NCBI RefSeq assembly: GCF_036059255.1
Contig: NZ_CP107947.1
Span: forward strand, 4,216,001 to 4,280,000
Direction of reading: 5' to 3'
Length of the DNA: 64,000 nt
Origin: Micromonospora sp. NBC_00389
GTDB taxonomy: Bacteria > Actinomycetota > Actinomycetes > Mycobacteriales > Micromonosporaceae
Below are positions 18,232 through 26,822 of the stretch, piece by piece. Both the position numbers and the translations under genes were made by a program. A model generated the notes under the pieces. It had not been told where the DNA came from. It worked only from the letters and a program-made list of their open reading frames with translations, and made no database searches. How positions within the stretch are numbered: position 1 is the first letter of the stretch; the number at the start of each line of letters is the position of its first letter.

Positions 18232-18247
18232 TGTACGAACTCGTACA
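18232..18247. promoter_or_regulatory. 16-bp palindromic operator upstream of DUF427 gene
   Basis: TGTACGAACTCGTACA has perfect 7-bp arms with a 2-bp centre, of the type bound by TetR-like repressors. It lies within the first 35 bases after TnpB element 1, overlapping the presumed guide sequence of that element. No tetR gene is adjacent. Confidence 0.55.
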
Positions 18248-18341
18248 GGTCGGCGCGTCACCGAACCGGCGAGACACCCACGCCTCCTGATCGTTGAGCC
18301 AATATCCCCAAACGGGGGCTGTTGCTGAACTGGAGGACAAG

Positions 18342-19106
18342 GTGCCGGACTATCCGAAGGCGATCGCGCCGGACGACCGCGTTGAGCCGGTGCCCCGCCG
18401 GATCCGCGCCTACTTCGCCGGCGAACTGGTGCTGGACACCAGGCGGGCGCAGTACGTGTGGGAGTGGCCCTTCTACCCCCAGTACTACATCCCGATCGCC
18501 GACGTGAACCGCAGCCTCCTGGTCGATGAGCACCGCACGGAGCGGATCCGATGTGGAACCGGGCGGGTGCACGGGCTGCGCGTCGGCGAGACTTCCCGTC
18601 CTTCGTCCGCCCGGTGCTACGGAGACGACGCGCTGCCCGGGTTGGCGGACACTGTCCGGTTCGACTGGGCCGCCATGGACAGCTGGTTCGAAGAGGACGA
18701 AGAGGTCTTCGTGCACCCCCGGAATCCGTATGCCCGGGTGGACGCACTGCGGTCCACCCGCCGCGTACGGGTGGAACGCGACGGGGTCGTGCTGGCCGAG
18801 TCGGCGTCGCCGGTGCTGGTCTTCGAGACCGGTCTGCCGACTCGCTACTACCTCAACCGGACTGAGGTGAACTTCGGGCACCTCGTGCCGTCAGAGACGA
18901 CGACCTCCTGCCCGTACAAGGGCCGGGTCAGCCGCTACTGGTCCGTGCGTGTCGACGGCACGGTCCACCCGGACCTGGCCTGGTCGTACGACTTCCCCAC
19001 AGGCCCGCTCCTGCCGATCGCCGGGCTGATCGCCTTCTACAACGAGAAGGTCGACCTGATCATCGACGGGGAGCGACTCATCCGGCCGCAGACCCACTTC
19101 TCCTGA
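18342..19106 (+). CDS. Tandem DUF427 domain protein
   Basis: 254 residues from a GTG with TGGAGG six bases upstream; an in-frame TTG at 18294 is possible but has no ribosome-binding site. Two DUF427 domains are visible: the first (RRIRAYFAGELVLDTRRAQY, VWEWPFYPQYYIP) and the second (RRVRVERDGVVLAESASPVL, PTRYYLNRTEVNFGHLVPSE, TTSCPYKGRVSRYWSV). DUF427 proteins are small beta-rich cytosolic proteins without an established activity. The palindrome at 18232 lies upstream and may control it. Confidence 0.85.
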   Translation: MPDYPKAIAPDDRVEPVPRRIRAYFAGELVLDTRRAQYVWEWPFYPQYYIPIADVNRSLLVDEHRTERIRCGTGRVHGLRVGETSRPSSARCYGDDALPGLADTVRFDWAAMDSWFEEDEEVFVHPRNPYARVDALRSTRRVRVERDGVVLAESASPVLVFETGLPTRYYLNRTEVNFGHLVPSETTTSCPYKGRVSRYWSVRVDGTVHPDLAWSYDFPTGPLLPIAGLIAFYNEKVDLIIDGERLIRPQTHFS

Positions 19107-19330
19107 GCGGGAACGGGGCATCGTCGGGATCACCCGACGCCGACGCCGACACCGGGCGGCGCCGGCATCGGCGAGGCAGAGTGGTTGGGGTGTCGGTAGT
19201 CGTGGTCGAGCACCAGCCGCACCGGCGCCACGGTGGGCAGGTCAAAGGTGTACCGCAGCTCTACGCGTCCCGGTCCGGAGACCGGGCGCAGCCACGGTGA
19301 CGCTGCTGAGCCCGGGGCCGTTGGAGTCGC
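19107..19330. other. Short gene-free stretch with a possible protein remnant
   Basis: One minus-strand frame (GRVELRYTFDLPTVAPVRLV) looks protein-like, as a beta-sandwich end, but has no start or context. Probably a remnant. Confidence 0.25.
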
Positions 19331-20362
19331 TCAGATGGAGAGGGGCAGGGTACGCGAGCGTTGCTGGACGCCCGGTGCGCCGTACGGATAATCGGACACG
19401 CTCGGCGAGCTTGCCTCGGTGAGCAGAGCTGTCTCCTTCTCCGACAGGTGCAGATCGGCGGCGCCGAGGTTGTCGTCGAGCTGTTCGAGCGTGCGTGCGC
19501 CGAGGATCACCGACGTGACGGCGGGGCGGTCCGCGACCCAGGCCAGCGCCACCTGTGACATGGATGCACCACGCCCCTCGGCGACCTGCCGCACCGTGTC
19601 GATGACCCGCCACGTGCGTTCCTCTGCGTTGCGTGGGGCATAGGCCTCCATGCCACGCTTCGGGTCCTCGCCGAGCCGGGTCGCGCCGGTCGGCACATGG
19701 TCACGCGTGTACTTTCCGGTCAACCAGCCACCGGCCAGCGGGGACCACGGCAGGATCCCGATGTTCTCGTTGCGGCACACATCCGCCAGTTCGAACTCGA
19801 TGTCGCGCACCAGCAGGTTGTACTGGGGCTGCAGCGTCACGATTGGCGCGAGCCCGCGGAACTGGGTCAGCAGCGCTGCTTTCTGCAACTGCCAGCCGAG
19901 GAAGTTGCTGACGCCCGCGTATCGGATCTTGCCGGCGCGCGCCGCGTCGTCAAAGAAGCCGAGGGTCTCCTCGATCGGGGTCAGGGGGTCCCAGGCGTGC
20001 GCCTGGTAGAGGTCGATGGTCTCGACCCCGAGCCGGCGCAGGCTCGCTTCCAACGCCCGGGACAGGTTGGTGCGGGTGAGGCCCGCATCATTGGGCCCGT
20101 CCCCCATGGGAAAACGTCCCTTTGTCGCGATGACCAGCTGATCCCGTACCCCCCGCCGGGCCGCCAGCCAGCGGCCGACGATCTCCTCGGACAAGCCTCG
20201 GGAGTACACGTTGGCGGTGTCGATGAAGTTCCCGCCGCGTTCGGTGAACCGGTCGAGCTGGGCGTGCGACACCTCCTCGCTGCTCTCGTTGCCGAACGTC
20301 ATCGTGCCCAGGCACTGCGAGGACACCACCGTGCCGGTGTTGCCCAAGGTGCGGTATTCCAT
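19331..20362 (-). CDS. Aldo/keto reductase (AKR), first of three
   Basis: 343 residues; the ATG of MEYRTLGNTG is preceded by GGGAGG. AKR signature blocks: GNFIDTANVYSRGLSEEIVG (Asp/Tyr of the active site), Lys in VIATKGRF, DLYQAHAWDPLTPIEETL with the catalytic-tetrad His, and LPWSPLAGGWLTGKYTR. NADPH-dependent carbonyl reduction in the cytoplasm; substrate unknown. It is closest to the AKR11/AKR9 'oxidoreductase' type. It stands about 570 bp from the next AKR, with a broken SnoaL-like gene on the opposite strand between them. Confidence 0.88.
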   Translation of the reverse strand: MEYRTLGNTGTVVSSQCLGTMTFGNESSEEVSHAQLDRFTERGGNFIDTANVYSRGLSEEIVGRWLAARRGVRDQLVIATKGRFPMGDGPNDAGLTRTNLSRALEASLRRLGVETIDLYQAHAWDPLTPIEETLGFFDDAARAGKIRYAGVSNFLGWQLQKAALLTQFRGLAPIVTLQPQYNLLVRDIEFELADVCRNENIGILPWSPLAGGWLTGKYTRDHVPTGATRLGEDPKRGMEAYAPRNAEERTWRVIDTVRQVAEGRGASMSQVALAWVADRPAVTSVILGARTLEQLDDNLGAADLHLSEKETALLTEASSPSVSDYPYGAPGVQQRSRTLPLSI

Positions 20363-20508
20363 CGGTCTGCCTCCCTCGAGATCCACCCGAAGTCTGATTG
20401 ACCCGGATTGAGCTGTCCAACAGAAGGAACTGATCAGTTCGATCGCTGAGCGCGATGAATCTTGCCGGCGCCTGTGAACCTGACCCGCTGTCGGTGCTGC
20501 TCTGTAGC

Positions 20509-20841
20509 GTGCGGGCCCTGGACGAGACATCGAGAACCCGAGGCGCTGTGCGCGCTTACGTAGCGAGCGCCGAGCAGCGCGACTGGCAACGGCTCAGCGA
20601 TCTGCTGACTGAAAACATGGTGTACGAGCTGCCGCAGAGCCGTGAACGGATTCAGGTCGGCTTTGATGCAGTGCAGTAAGGAATACGTGAGGACTGGCAT
20701 CTTCAGGTACGTCGCATCGCCGCCGATGGCCACCATGCGGCGGTGTGGATCGATGCATGCGTCGGCAATGAGCACCAGGACGCGTGCATGTGGTTCGAGC
20801 TTTCCGATGACGAACTGATCATTCGGCTCGGCGACTACTGA
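20509..20841 (+). pseudogene. SnoaL/NTF2-like protein with internal stop
   Basis: One frame reads AVRAYVASAEQRDWQRLSDL, LTENMVYELPQSRERIQ, an ochre codon at 20677-20679, then in the same frame REDWHLQVRRIAADGHHAAV and DELIIRLGDY. The two parts align with the beginning and end of SnoaL-like polyketide-cyclase/NTF2 fold proteins. The centre is shortened and carries the stop, so this is a decayed gene, not recoding. Confidence 0.65.
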
Positions 20842-20927
20842 CCGGAGTCGTCCGACCCGCCGTAGGGCCGTGAGCATCTGGAGGAGCGTTGGTGGGCCTC
20901 ACCTTGAAAGGACGCCTCGGGCGGGGA

Positions 20928-21953
20928 CTACTCGCTGCTGGAACGCGCCCAGAGATTGATGCCGGACTCCGTGGCGAATCTGTCGATCTCGGTCAGTTCG
21001 TCCTCGGTGAACGTCAGGTTGTCGAGGGCAGCCACGTTGGCCTCCAGTTGTGCGACGCTGCTGGCCCCGATCAGGGTCGAGGTCATTCGCGGATCGCGTA
21101 GCGACCAGGCGAGCGCCATCTGGGCCAGCGTTTGTCCACGTCGTGCGGCGATCTCGTTCAATGCCCGGATCTTGGCGAGGTTCTCCTCGCTCAGCGCTTC
21201 CGGCGACAGCGAGCTGTCTCGGCTGGCACGCGAACCTTCGGGCACGCCGCCAAGGTAACGGTCGGTAAGCATTCCCTGGGCCAGCGGCGAGAATCCGATG
21301 CAGCCGACACCCTCCTGCTCAAGCACTCTGAGGAGATCCTGCTCGACCCAGCGGTTGAGCATGGAATACGAGGGCTGGTGGATGAGCAGCGGCGTGCCGA
21401 GATCCTTCAGGATTGCGGCCGCTTCGGCGGTCTTGCCGGGTGAGTAGGACGAGATCCCGACGTGCAGAGCCTTGCCTTGCCGTACGGCGGTGTCCAAGGC
21501 TCCCATTGTCTCTTCAAGTGGGGTCTGCGGGTCGAAGCGGTGCGAATAGAAGATGTCGACGTAATCCAACCCCATCCGCTGCAGGCTCTGATCAAGGCTG
21601 GCGAGCAGGTACTTTCGCGAGCCCCCTTCGCCGTACGGGCCGGGCCACATGTCGTACCCGGCCTTCGTCGAGATGACCAACTCGTCGCGGTACGGCCGAA
21701 AATCTTCGGCGAGCAAGCGTCCGAAGTTCTGCTCAGCGGACCCGTAAGGTGGGCCGTAGTTGTTCGCGAGGTCGAAATGCGTAATCCCGAGGTCGAAGGC
21801 GCGACGCAGAATCGCGCGCTGGCCCTCGAGCGGCCGATCGTCCCCGAAGTTGTGCCACAAGCCGAGCGACATGGCCGGTAGGCGAAGCCCGCTGCGTCCG
21901 CAGCGGCGGTAGCTCATGCTGCCGTAGCGGGTGGGTTCGGCGGTGTAACTCAT
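20928..21953 (-). CDS. Aldo/keto reductase, L-glyceraldehyde 3-phosphate reductase type
   Basis: 341 residues. SGLRLPAMSLGLWHNFGDDR at the N-terminus, THFDLANNYGPPYGSAEQNF (active-site Asp/Tyr), VISTKAGYDMWPGPYGEGGS, DYVDIFYSHRFDPQTPLEET and CIGFSPLAQGMLTDRYLGG match the YghZ/Gpr (AKR14) subfamily closely. These enzymes reduce L-glyceraldehyde 3-phosphate and methylglyoxal-like aldehydes using NADPH. Length agrees with the family. Only 31 bp separate its start from the stop of the next AKR, so the two are probably one operon read away from the LysR gene. Confidence 0.88.
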   Translation of the reverse strand: MSYTAEPTRYGSMSYRRCGRSGLRLPAMSLGLWHNFGDDRPLEGQRAILRRAFDLGITHFDLANNYGPPYGSAEQNFGRLLAEDFRPYRDELVISTKAGYDMWPGPYGEGGSRKYLLASLDQSLQRMGLDYVDIFYSHRFDPQTPLEETMGALDTAVRQGKALHVGISSYSPGKTAEAAAILKDLGTPLLIHQPSYSMLNRWVEQDLLRVLEQEGVGCIGFSPLAQGMLTDRYLGGVPEGSRASRDSSLSPEALSEENLAKIRALNEIAARRGQTLAQMALAWSLRDPRMTSTLIGASSVAQLEANVAALDNLTFTEDELTEIDRFATESGINLWARSSSE

Positions 21954-21984
21954 CAGAAAGTTCCCCAGGTATGAGTAGTAACGG

Positions 21985-22857
21985 TCAGGCCGCTGCGCCG
22001 GCGGCGTCGAGATCAGCGATTACCTCGTGGGTGAGGACCAGGTCCACCGCAGCCGCCGAGTCGCGGATCGTCTGGGGTCGGCTGGCTCCAGGGATCGGCA
22101 CGACCATCGGCGACTTGGCCAGCATCCAGGCGAGGCAGACCTGCTGTGGACTCACGTCGTGCTGCCGGGCGACCCGCTGGAACGCGGTGAAAGTTGTGCC
22201 GAGATCGTTGGCTCGGGCGATGCCGCCCAGTGGGCTCCATGGCAGGAATGCGATACCCAACTCGCTGCACAGCCGCAACTCGGGCTCGCTGCTCCGGAAG
22301 GCCGGCGAGAACTGGTTCTGCACTGACGCCAGCCGTCCGTCCAGCAGCTCGTGCGCCTGGCGAATCTGCTGCAAATTCGCGTTCGAGATCCCCGCCATCC
22401 GGATCTTCCCCTCCGCCAGCAGATCGCTCAGCGCACCGATGGACTCGGCGTAGGGCACCGTCGGATCTGGGCGATGGAACTGGTAGAGGCCGATCGCCTC
22501 CACGCCGAGCCGCTTCAGCGACGCCTCGCAGGCCCGCTTGATGTGGGCCGGAGATCCGTCCACCGTCCAGGATCCGTCGCCGGGACGCAGATGGCCGCCC
22601 TTGGTCGCCACGAGGGTTGCGCTGGTGTCACCGGGGTAGGTGGCGAGCGCCTTGGCGATGAGGAGCTCGTTATGGCCGACCTCGTCGGCACCGACGTGGT
22701 AGGCGTCGGCGGTGTCGATGAGCGTGACGCCCACGTCCAACGCGGCGTGAATCGTGGTGATGGAGCGGCGTTCGTCGGGACGGCCCTCGATCGACATGGG
22801 CATGGCACCCAACCCGATCTGCCCTACCTGCGCCTCGCCGATGTGGCGGGTCTGCAT
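21985..22857 (-). CDS. Aldo/keto reductase, divergent from LysR regulator
   Basis: 290 residues from the ATG of MQTRHIGEAQVGQIGLGAMP; an upstream in-frame extension lacks protein features and would cover the promoter. Blocks: TLIDTADAYHVGADEVGHNE, TLVATKGGHLRPGDG, GLYQFHRPDPTVPYAESI, GIAFLPWSPLGGIARANDL and a C-terminal IPGASRPQTIRDSAAA. First gene of a two-AKR unit, separated by 126 bp from the divergently read LysR gene, an arrangement in which the LysR protein commonly controls the neighbour. Confidence 0.88.
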   Translation of the reverse strand: MQTRHIGEAQVGQIGLGAMPMSIEGRPDERRSITTIHAALDVGVTLIDTADAYHVGADEVGHNELLIAKALATYPGDTSATLVATKGGHLRPGDGSWTVDGSPAHIKRACEASLKRLGVEAIGLYQFHRPDPTVPYAESIGALSDLLAEGKIRMAGISNANLQQIRQAHELLDGRLASVQNQFSPAFRSSEPELRLCSELGIAFLPWSPLGGIARANDLGTTFTAFQRVARQHDVSPQQVCLAWMLAKSPMVVPIPGASRPQTIRDSAAAVDLVLTHEVIADLDAAGAAA

Positions 22858-22959
22858 ATGACAACCTCTGATTTCACAGTCCACTGGCCCACTCGTCAGA
22901 GCGGCAGTCACCAGACTCACCCACCCACATCCTGCCGTCCAACAGCAAAAACCGCTGAG

Positions 22960-22982
22960 ATTAAGCAGATATGCTGCTCAAT
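22960..22982. promoter_or_regulatory. Inverted repeat at the LysR/AKR divergent promoter
   Basis: ATTAAGCAG and CTGCTCAAT (8 of 9 complementary, 5-bp spacer) end immediately before the lysR ATG. A site here would suit autorepression by the LysR protein; the AT-rich centre fits a LysR-type site. Confidence 0.5.
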
Positions 22983-22983
22983 C

Positions 22984-23901
22984 ATGGAGCTGCGACACCT
23001 TGAATACTTCATCGCGGTCGCCGAGGAGAGGCACTTCACCCGGGCCGCGGAACGCATGCGCGTCGCCCAGTCGGGCCTGTCCGCGTCGATCCGCACGCTG
23101 GAACGGGAGCTTGGCGCGGACCTGTTCATCCGCAGCACCCGCCGCGTCGAGCTCACCGAGGCGGGACGGGCGCTGCTGATCGAGGCGCATCGCACCCTGG
23201 CCAGCGTCGACGCCGCGCGGGATGCCGTCGCTGCTGTGCAGGGGCTCCTGCGGGGCACGGTGTCCGTCGGCACCGAGCAGTGCCTCGGTGTGATCAACCT
23301 CCCCCCGTTGCTAGCCCGCTTCCGGCGCACCTATCCAGGAGTAGAGATCCGGCTGCGGCACGGCGGGTCAACACACCTGGCCGATCAGGTTCGCCTGGGA
23401 CGCCTCGATGTCGCCTTCGTCGCCTTGCCGGGGCAACCACCAGACGGTGTGACGCTCATGCCGCTGGCGACCGAGCCGATGCTGCTGCTCTGCCACCCGG
23501 AGCACCCGCTGTCGGCCCGTGACACCGTCGACTGGGAATCGCTGCGTAACGAGTTGTTCGTCGACTTCTCCCCGGACTGGGGGGCCCGCCAACTCACCGA
23601 CCGGGCCTTCACCGCCGTCGGCCTCGAACGGCAGGTACCTCTGGAGGTGAACGACGTACACACCCTGCTCGAATGCGTCGAGCAGGGACTTGGCGTCGCA
23701 ATGGTCCCAGCCCCCGTCGCCCGCAAGCCATCCGCGAAGCGGCTCCATGTCGTCACCCTCAGCGACCCGGCCGCCCCCAGGTGGCAGGTGTCCGTCGCCG
23801 TCCCCGCGGCCGCTCCGTCGAGCCCAGCCAGGGATGCACTCCTCAGAATGGTGCTGCCGACGCCCAAACCGGCGCGACCATCTGTTACCGCGATTCCGTG
23901 A
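22984..23901 (+). CDS. LysR-family transcriptional regulator
   Basis: 305 residues. N-terminal winged [58 protein letters not shown]. The C-terminal substrate-binding domain includes VSVGTEQCLGVINLPPLLAR and GRLDVAFVALPG. The ATG follows directly on the inverted repeat. It probably senses a small molecule and controls the two divergent aldo/keto reductases. A frameshifted paralogue with nearly the same HTH lies at 36 kb. The start used here matches the universal MELR(H/Q)LEYF beginning of the family. Confidence 0.9.
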   Translation: MELRHLEYFIAVAEERHFTRAAERMRVAQSGLSASIRTLERELGADLFIRSTRRVELTEAGRALLIEAHRTLASVDAARDAVAAVQGLLRGTVSVGTEQCLGVINLPPLLARFRRTYPGVEIRLRHGGSTHLADQVRLGRLDVAFVALPGQPPDGVTLMPLATEPMLLLCHPEHPLSARDTVDWESLRNELFVDFSPDWGARQLTDRAFTAVGLERQVPLEVNDVHTLLECVEQGLGVAMVPAPVARKPSAKRLHVVTLSDPAAPRWQVSVAVPAAAPSSPARDALLRMVLPTPKPARPSVTAIP

Positions 23902-23939
23902 CCCCAAAATTGCTCCCGGTCCGATACTGACCGCTGGAT

Positions 23940-24353
23940 TTATTCGGCCGGGGGGACTGCGCCATGGCCGCCCCGAGTTTGGCGCGGCTGGAGATGCCCA
24001 GCTCGGTAGACCCCGGCGAGGTTAGCCTCGACGGTCTTCGGGCTGATGAACAGCGCGTCGGCGATGGCCCGGTTGGTGCGGCCCTGCGCGACCAGTCGGG
24101 CCACCCGATGCTCGGTCGCGGTGAGCGTGGTCGGCGTGGGCGTTCGGCCGCCGATCCGGGCGAGTTCCGCGTGCGCCCGACGGGCGAAGGCAGGGGCCGA
24201 GCGCGGCGAACTCGGCGGCCGCCGCGCCGAGGACCTCGCGGGCCTCCCGTCTGCGCCGTGGCGGTGTGCCAGACCGTCGACGGCGACGAACTCCAGCAGC
24301 CGGCGCGTCGTCTCCGGGACGTCGGCCAGCGCCTGGTACACCCGGCGGGTCAA
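23940..24353 (-). pseudogene. LuxR-type regulator, C-terminal HTH remnant with frameshift
   Basis: LTATEHRVARLVAQGRTNRA and IADALFISPKTVEANLAGVY form a clear LuxR/GerE HTH. After YR the frame is lost; the expected LGISSRAKLGAAMA continues in another frame. Upstream only a short part of the ATPase/TPR region survives (YQALADVPETTRRLLEFVAV). Probably the end of a large LAL-type regulator whose N-terminus has been deleted. Confidence 0.7.
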
Positions 24354-24360
24354 GCTCTAG

Positions 24361-24541
24361 GTGTCGATGCGCTCCTCGAGCCGGGCGATGGCGGACGCGT
24401 CCAGCAGGCGGCGCCCGGCGATGCGGCGGGTGGCGGCCGTCTCCCGGCGAACCTCCTGGGTGACCCTGGCACTGTGCTCGTCGGTGAGCTCGTGATCTTG
24501 AATCCTGAGGACCGGCCTGCGCGTGCCACGCCCCGAGTTGA
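24361..24541. other. Short remnant between LuxR fragment and GH15 gene
   Basis: A minus-strand frame (VTQEVRRETAATRRIAGRRL) looks like a helical protein end but has no start; probably a decayed gene end. Confidence 0.25.
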
Positions 24542-26341
24542 TCAGAAGTGCATGGTCGGGTCAGTGAGCCGGGCGGCGGCGATGATCTGGCCTATGTGCG
24601 ACAGCGCCTGGGGTGTATTGCCCAGGTGTTCACCCGTCACCAGGTCGATCTGCTCGGCGAAGATGCCGAGGTCGTTGGCTTTGGTGCTGGTGCGCTCGAA
24701 CAGCTCCGTCGCTCGTTGGTTGTCGCCGGCGAGCACCAGGCAACCCACCAGCCAAAACGAGCACCACACGAAGCCGGCGGGTTCGTTCGCCGAGCGCCGG
24801 ACGACGCCGTCGGTGGCGAGTTCCCGCTCGATGGCCTCGATCGTCGCCCGCATACGCCCATCGGTGGCCGGGAGGAAGTTCACCAGCGGCATCAACAGCA
24901 CCGAGGCATCCAACTCGTCCGACCCGAAGGCGCCCGTGAAGGCCTCAACCCGTTCGTTCCAGCCCTGCTCCAGCACCGTCCGGTGGATCTCGTCACGGGC
25001 CGCGGCCCACCGCCGAGGGTCCGCCCCCTCCCCGAGCCGCGGCGCGAGCCGCACTGCCCGGTCCAGCGCCACCCAACACCCCACCTTCGACGACGTGTAG
25101 TGCCGCTGCTCCCCTCGGATCTCCCACATGCCGGCGTCGGGCCTGTGCCAGATGTCCACCGTCTGATGAGCGAGATCCACCAGCATCTGCCGCAGCTCCT
25201 CGTCGAACTGCCCCAACCGGTCCCGGAGCAGGTAGGCGGCCTCGAGAACTTCGCCGGGCACATCCAATTGTCGCTGCCGCCAGGCGTCGTTTCCGGTGCG
25301 TACCGGCCGGCTGCCCGCGTAACCGCCTAGATGATCGAGGACGTGTTCGGACAGGTCCCGTTCACTCCCGACGCCGTACATGATCGGCGCGGGCTCTATT
25401 CCGAGGCGGCCAGCCGAGCGGACCGCCCAGCCGAAGTGCCGCGATGTTTCCTCGGTGCAGGCGGCGACCCACAGCGCGTGCAGGGTGTACGAGAAGTCGC
25501 GCAGCCAGGCGAACCGGTAGTCGTAGTTGCGGTCGCCGCCGAGCTGCTCGGGCAGCGAGGTGGTCGCGGCGGCCACGACCGCACCGCTGGGCCGATAGGT
25601 CAGGCCCTGCAGGATCACGGAGCTGCGGCGGACAAGATCGGGATAGCGGCCGTCGTAGTGATGGCTGTCCTGCAAAACCTGCCACGCTTCGACGGTTTCG
25701 GCGATCGCCGCGACCGGATCCAACTCTGCAGCCGGCGGGCCACCGAACGACGGGGCGTACGCCAAGTCGAACCCGACCACTTGGCCGGCAGAGACGTCGA
25801 AGTCAGCGTGGGCACGCCCGCGCTCGCAGGTCAGCGGTACGCCTGCCCGTAAGGTCAGGCTGACCGGTCCGGCGGCTGCCACAACTCGGTCCGGCTGGCT
25901 GTGCAGGAACGGCGTGAGCAGGCCGTATTCGGGGCGGGGCACGAAGTCGGTCGACATGCGCACCCGGCCGCTCAGCCCCTCGACCGTGCGCAACAGCACC
26001 GCGGGTGACGCGGAGCCCAGGTCGTGGCCGCGGGCACCCGGCTCGGTGGCGAGCGCCTCGGTGACCGCGACGCTGCCGCCGTCGGTCTGGTGCACGGTGC
26101 GCAGCACGAGGCTGTCGCCGATGTACGCCCGCTCGATGCGCCGGCCGTCCCGCTCGCCGCTCGGGCGCAGGACCCAGTGCCCGGCGTCGGAGTCGAGGAT
26201 CCGGCCGAAGACCGACGGGCTGTCGAACCGCGCCGGGCACCACCAGTCCACCGAGCCGTCCCGGCTGACCAGCGCCGCCGAGCGACAGTCGGACAGAAAG
26301 CCGTAGTCGGCAATCGGCGGCCCCCCCACGCCGCCCTGCAT
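24542..26341 (-). CDS. Glycoside hydrolase family 15 protein (glucoamylase/trehalase-type)
   Basis: 599 residues from the ATG of MQGGVGGPPIADYGFLSDCR; a GTG 66 bp upstream is an alternative. The N-terminal beta-sandwich starts with IADYGFLSDCRSAALVSRDG and SVDWWCPARFDSPSVFGRIL, typical of bacterial GH15. The (alpha/alpha)6 barrel includes NYDYRFAWLRDFSYTLHAL, MWEIRGEQRHYTSSKVGCW with the acid Glu, and LGIFAEQIDLVTGEHLGNTP with the base Glu, then QALSHIGQIIAAARL. No signal peptide, so it acts in the cytoplasm on alpha-glucans or trehalose; actinobacterial members include trehalases. Full length for the family. Confidence 0.88.
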   Translation of the reverse strand: MQGGVGGPPIADYGFLSDCRSAALVSRDGSVDWWCPARFDSPSVFGRILDSDAGHWVLRPSGERDGRRIERAYIGDSLVLRTVHQTDGGSVAVTEALATEPGARGHDLGSASPAVLLRTVEGLSGRVRMSTDFVPRPEYGLLTPFLHSQPDRVVAAAGPVSLTLRAGVPLTCERGRAHADFDVSAGQVVGFDLAYAPSFGGPPAAELDPVAAIAETVEAWQVLQDSHHYDGRYPDLVRRSSVILQGLTYRPSGAVVAAATTSLPEQLGGDRNYDYRFAWLRDFSYTLHALWVAACTEETSRHFGWAVRSAGRLGIEPAPIMYGVGSERDLSEHVLDHLGGYAGSRPVRTGNDAWRQRQLDVPGEVLEAAYLLRDRLGQFDEELRQMLVDLAHQTVDIWHRPDAGMWEIRGEQRHYTSSKVGCWVALDRAVRLAPRLGEGADPRRWAAARDEIHRTVLEQGWNERVEAFTGAFGSDELDASVLLMPLVNFLPATDGRMRATIEAIERELATDGVVRRSANEPAGFVWCSFWLVGCLVLAGDNQRATELFERTSTKANDLGIFAEQIDLVTGEHLGNTPQALSHIGQIIAAARLTDPTMHF

Positions 26342-26822
26342 ACCCAGATCTTCGCCAGTCAGACCCGCCGTGCCCGTGACCGCTCGGCTGCTCCCCGGAC
26401 AGGCCACGTTTGCCTATCGATGACATCGGGATTACTGCAGGCGGCAGACGCAGAACAGAGACCGGCGACCGACCCACCGAGCATCATTCGAGCGAATGCG
26501 TCCGCAAGACCGGTGGTGGGTTCGGCTGTCGGTATTGATCAACGAGTATTCGCAGGCAGCGTAGCCAGACCGACAATACGAGCCCCACAGGTTCAGATTC
26601 ACCCGCCGCCGACAGTCCACCGGTGTCCAGGGGAACTCGTGTCTTGAGGGGAAGGGGGCGTAGGAGCGGCCCTGGGCGGTTTGGGGGGAAAGCACATCAG
26701 GCCACCGCGCCGGCCGGGGGCAAAGCCAAGCAGACCACCGCCCGGGGCGCGAGCGTCCCTATTGTCACGGTCCACTTCATGGCGCCCGGTCGGCGGCGCG
26801 CTCCAATCGTGCGGGTCGAGGG
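26342..26822. other. Intergenic stretch, no gene recognised
   Basis: Contains the upstream region of the GH15 gene (an AT-richer patch near 26500-26580 is a promoter candidate) and the 3' flank of the DUF5666-like gene. No structured RNA or operator was recognised. Confidence 0.35.

Noticed and set aside
20677..20679. Readthrough or recoding of the ochre stop in the SnoaL-like gene
   Set aside because: The protein centre is also shortened relative to the family, and no readthrough signal is visible; pseudogene decay is simpler.
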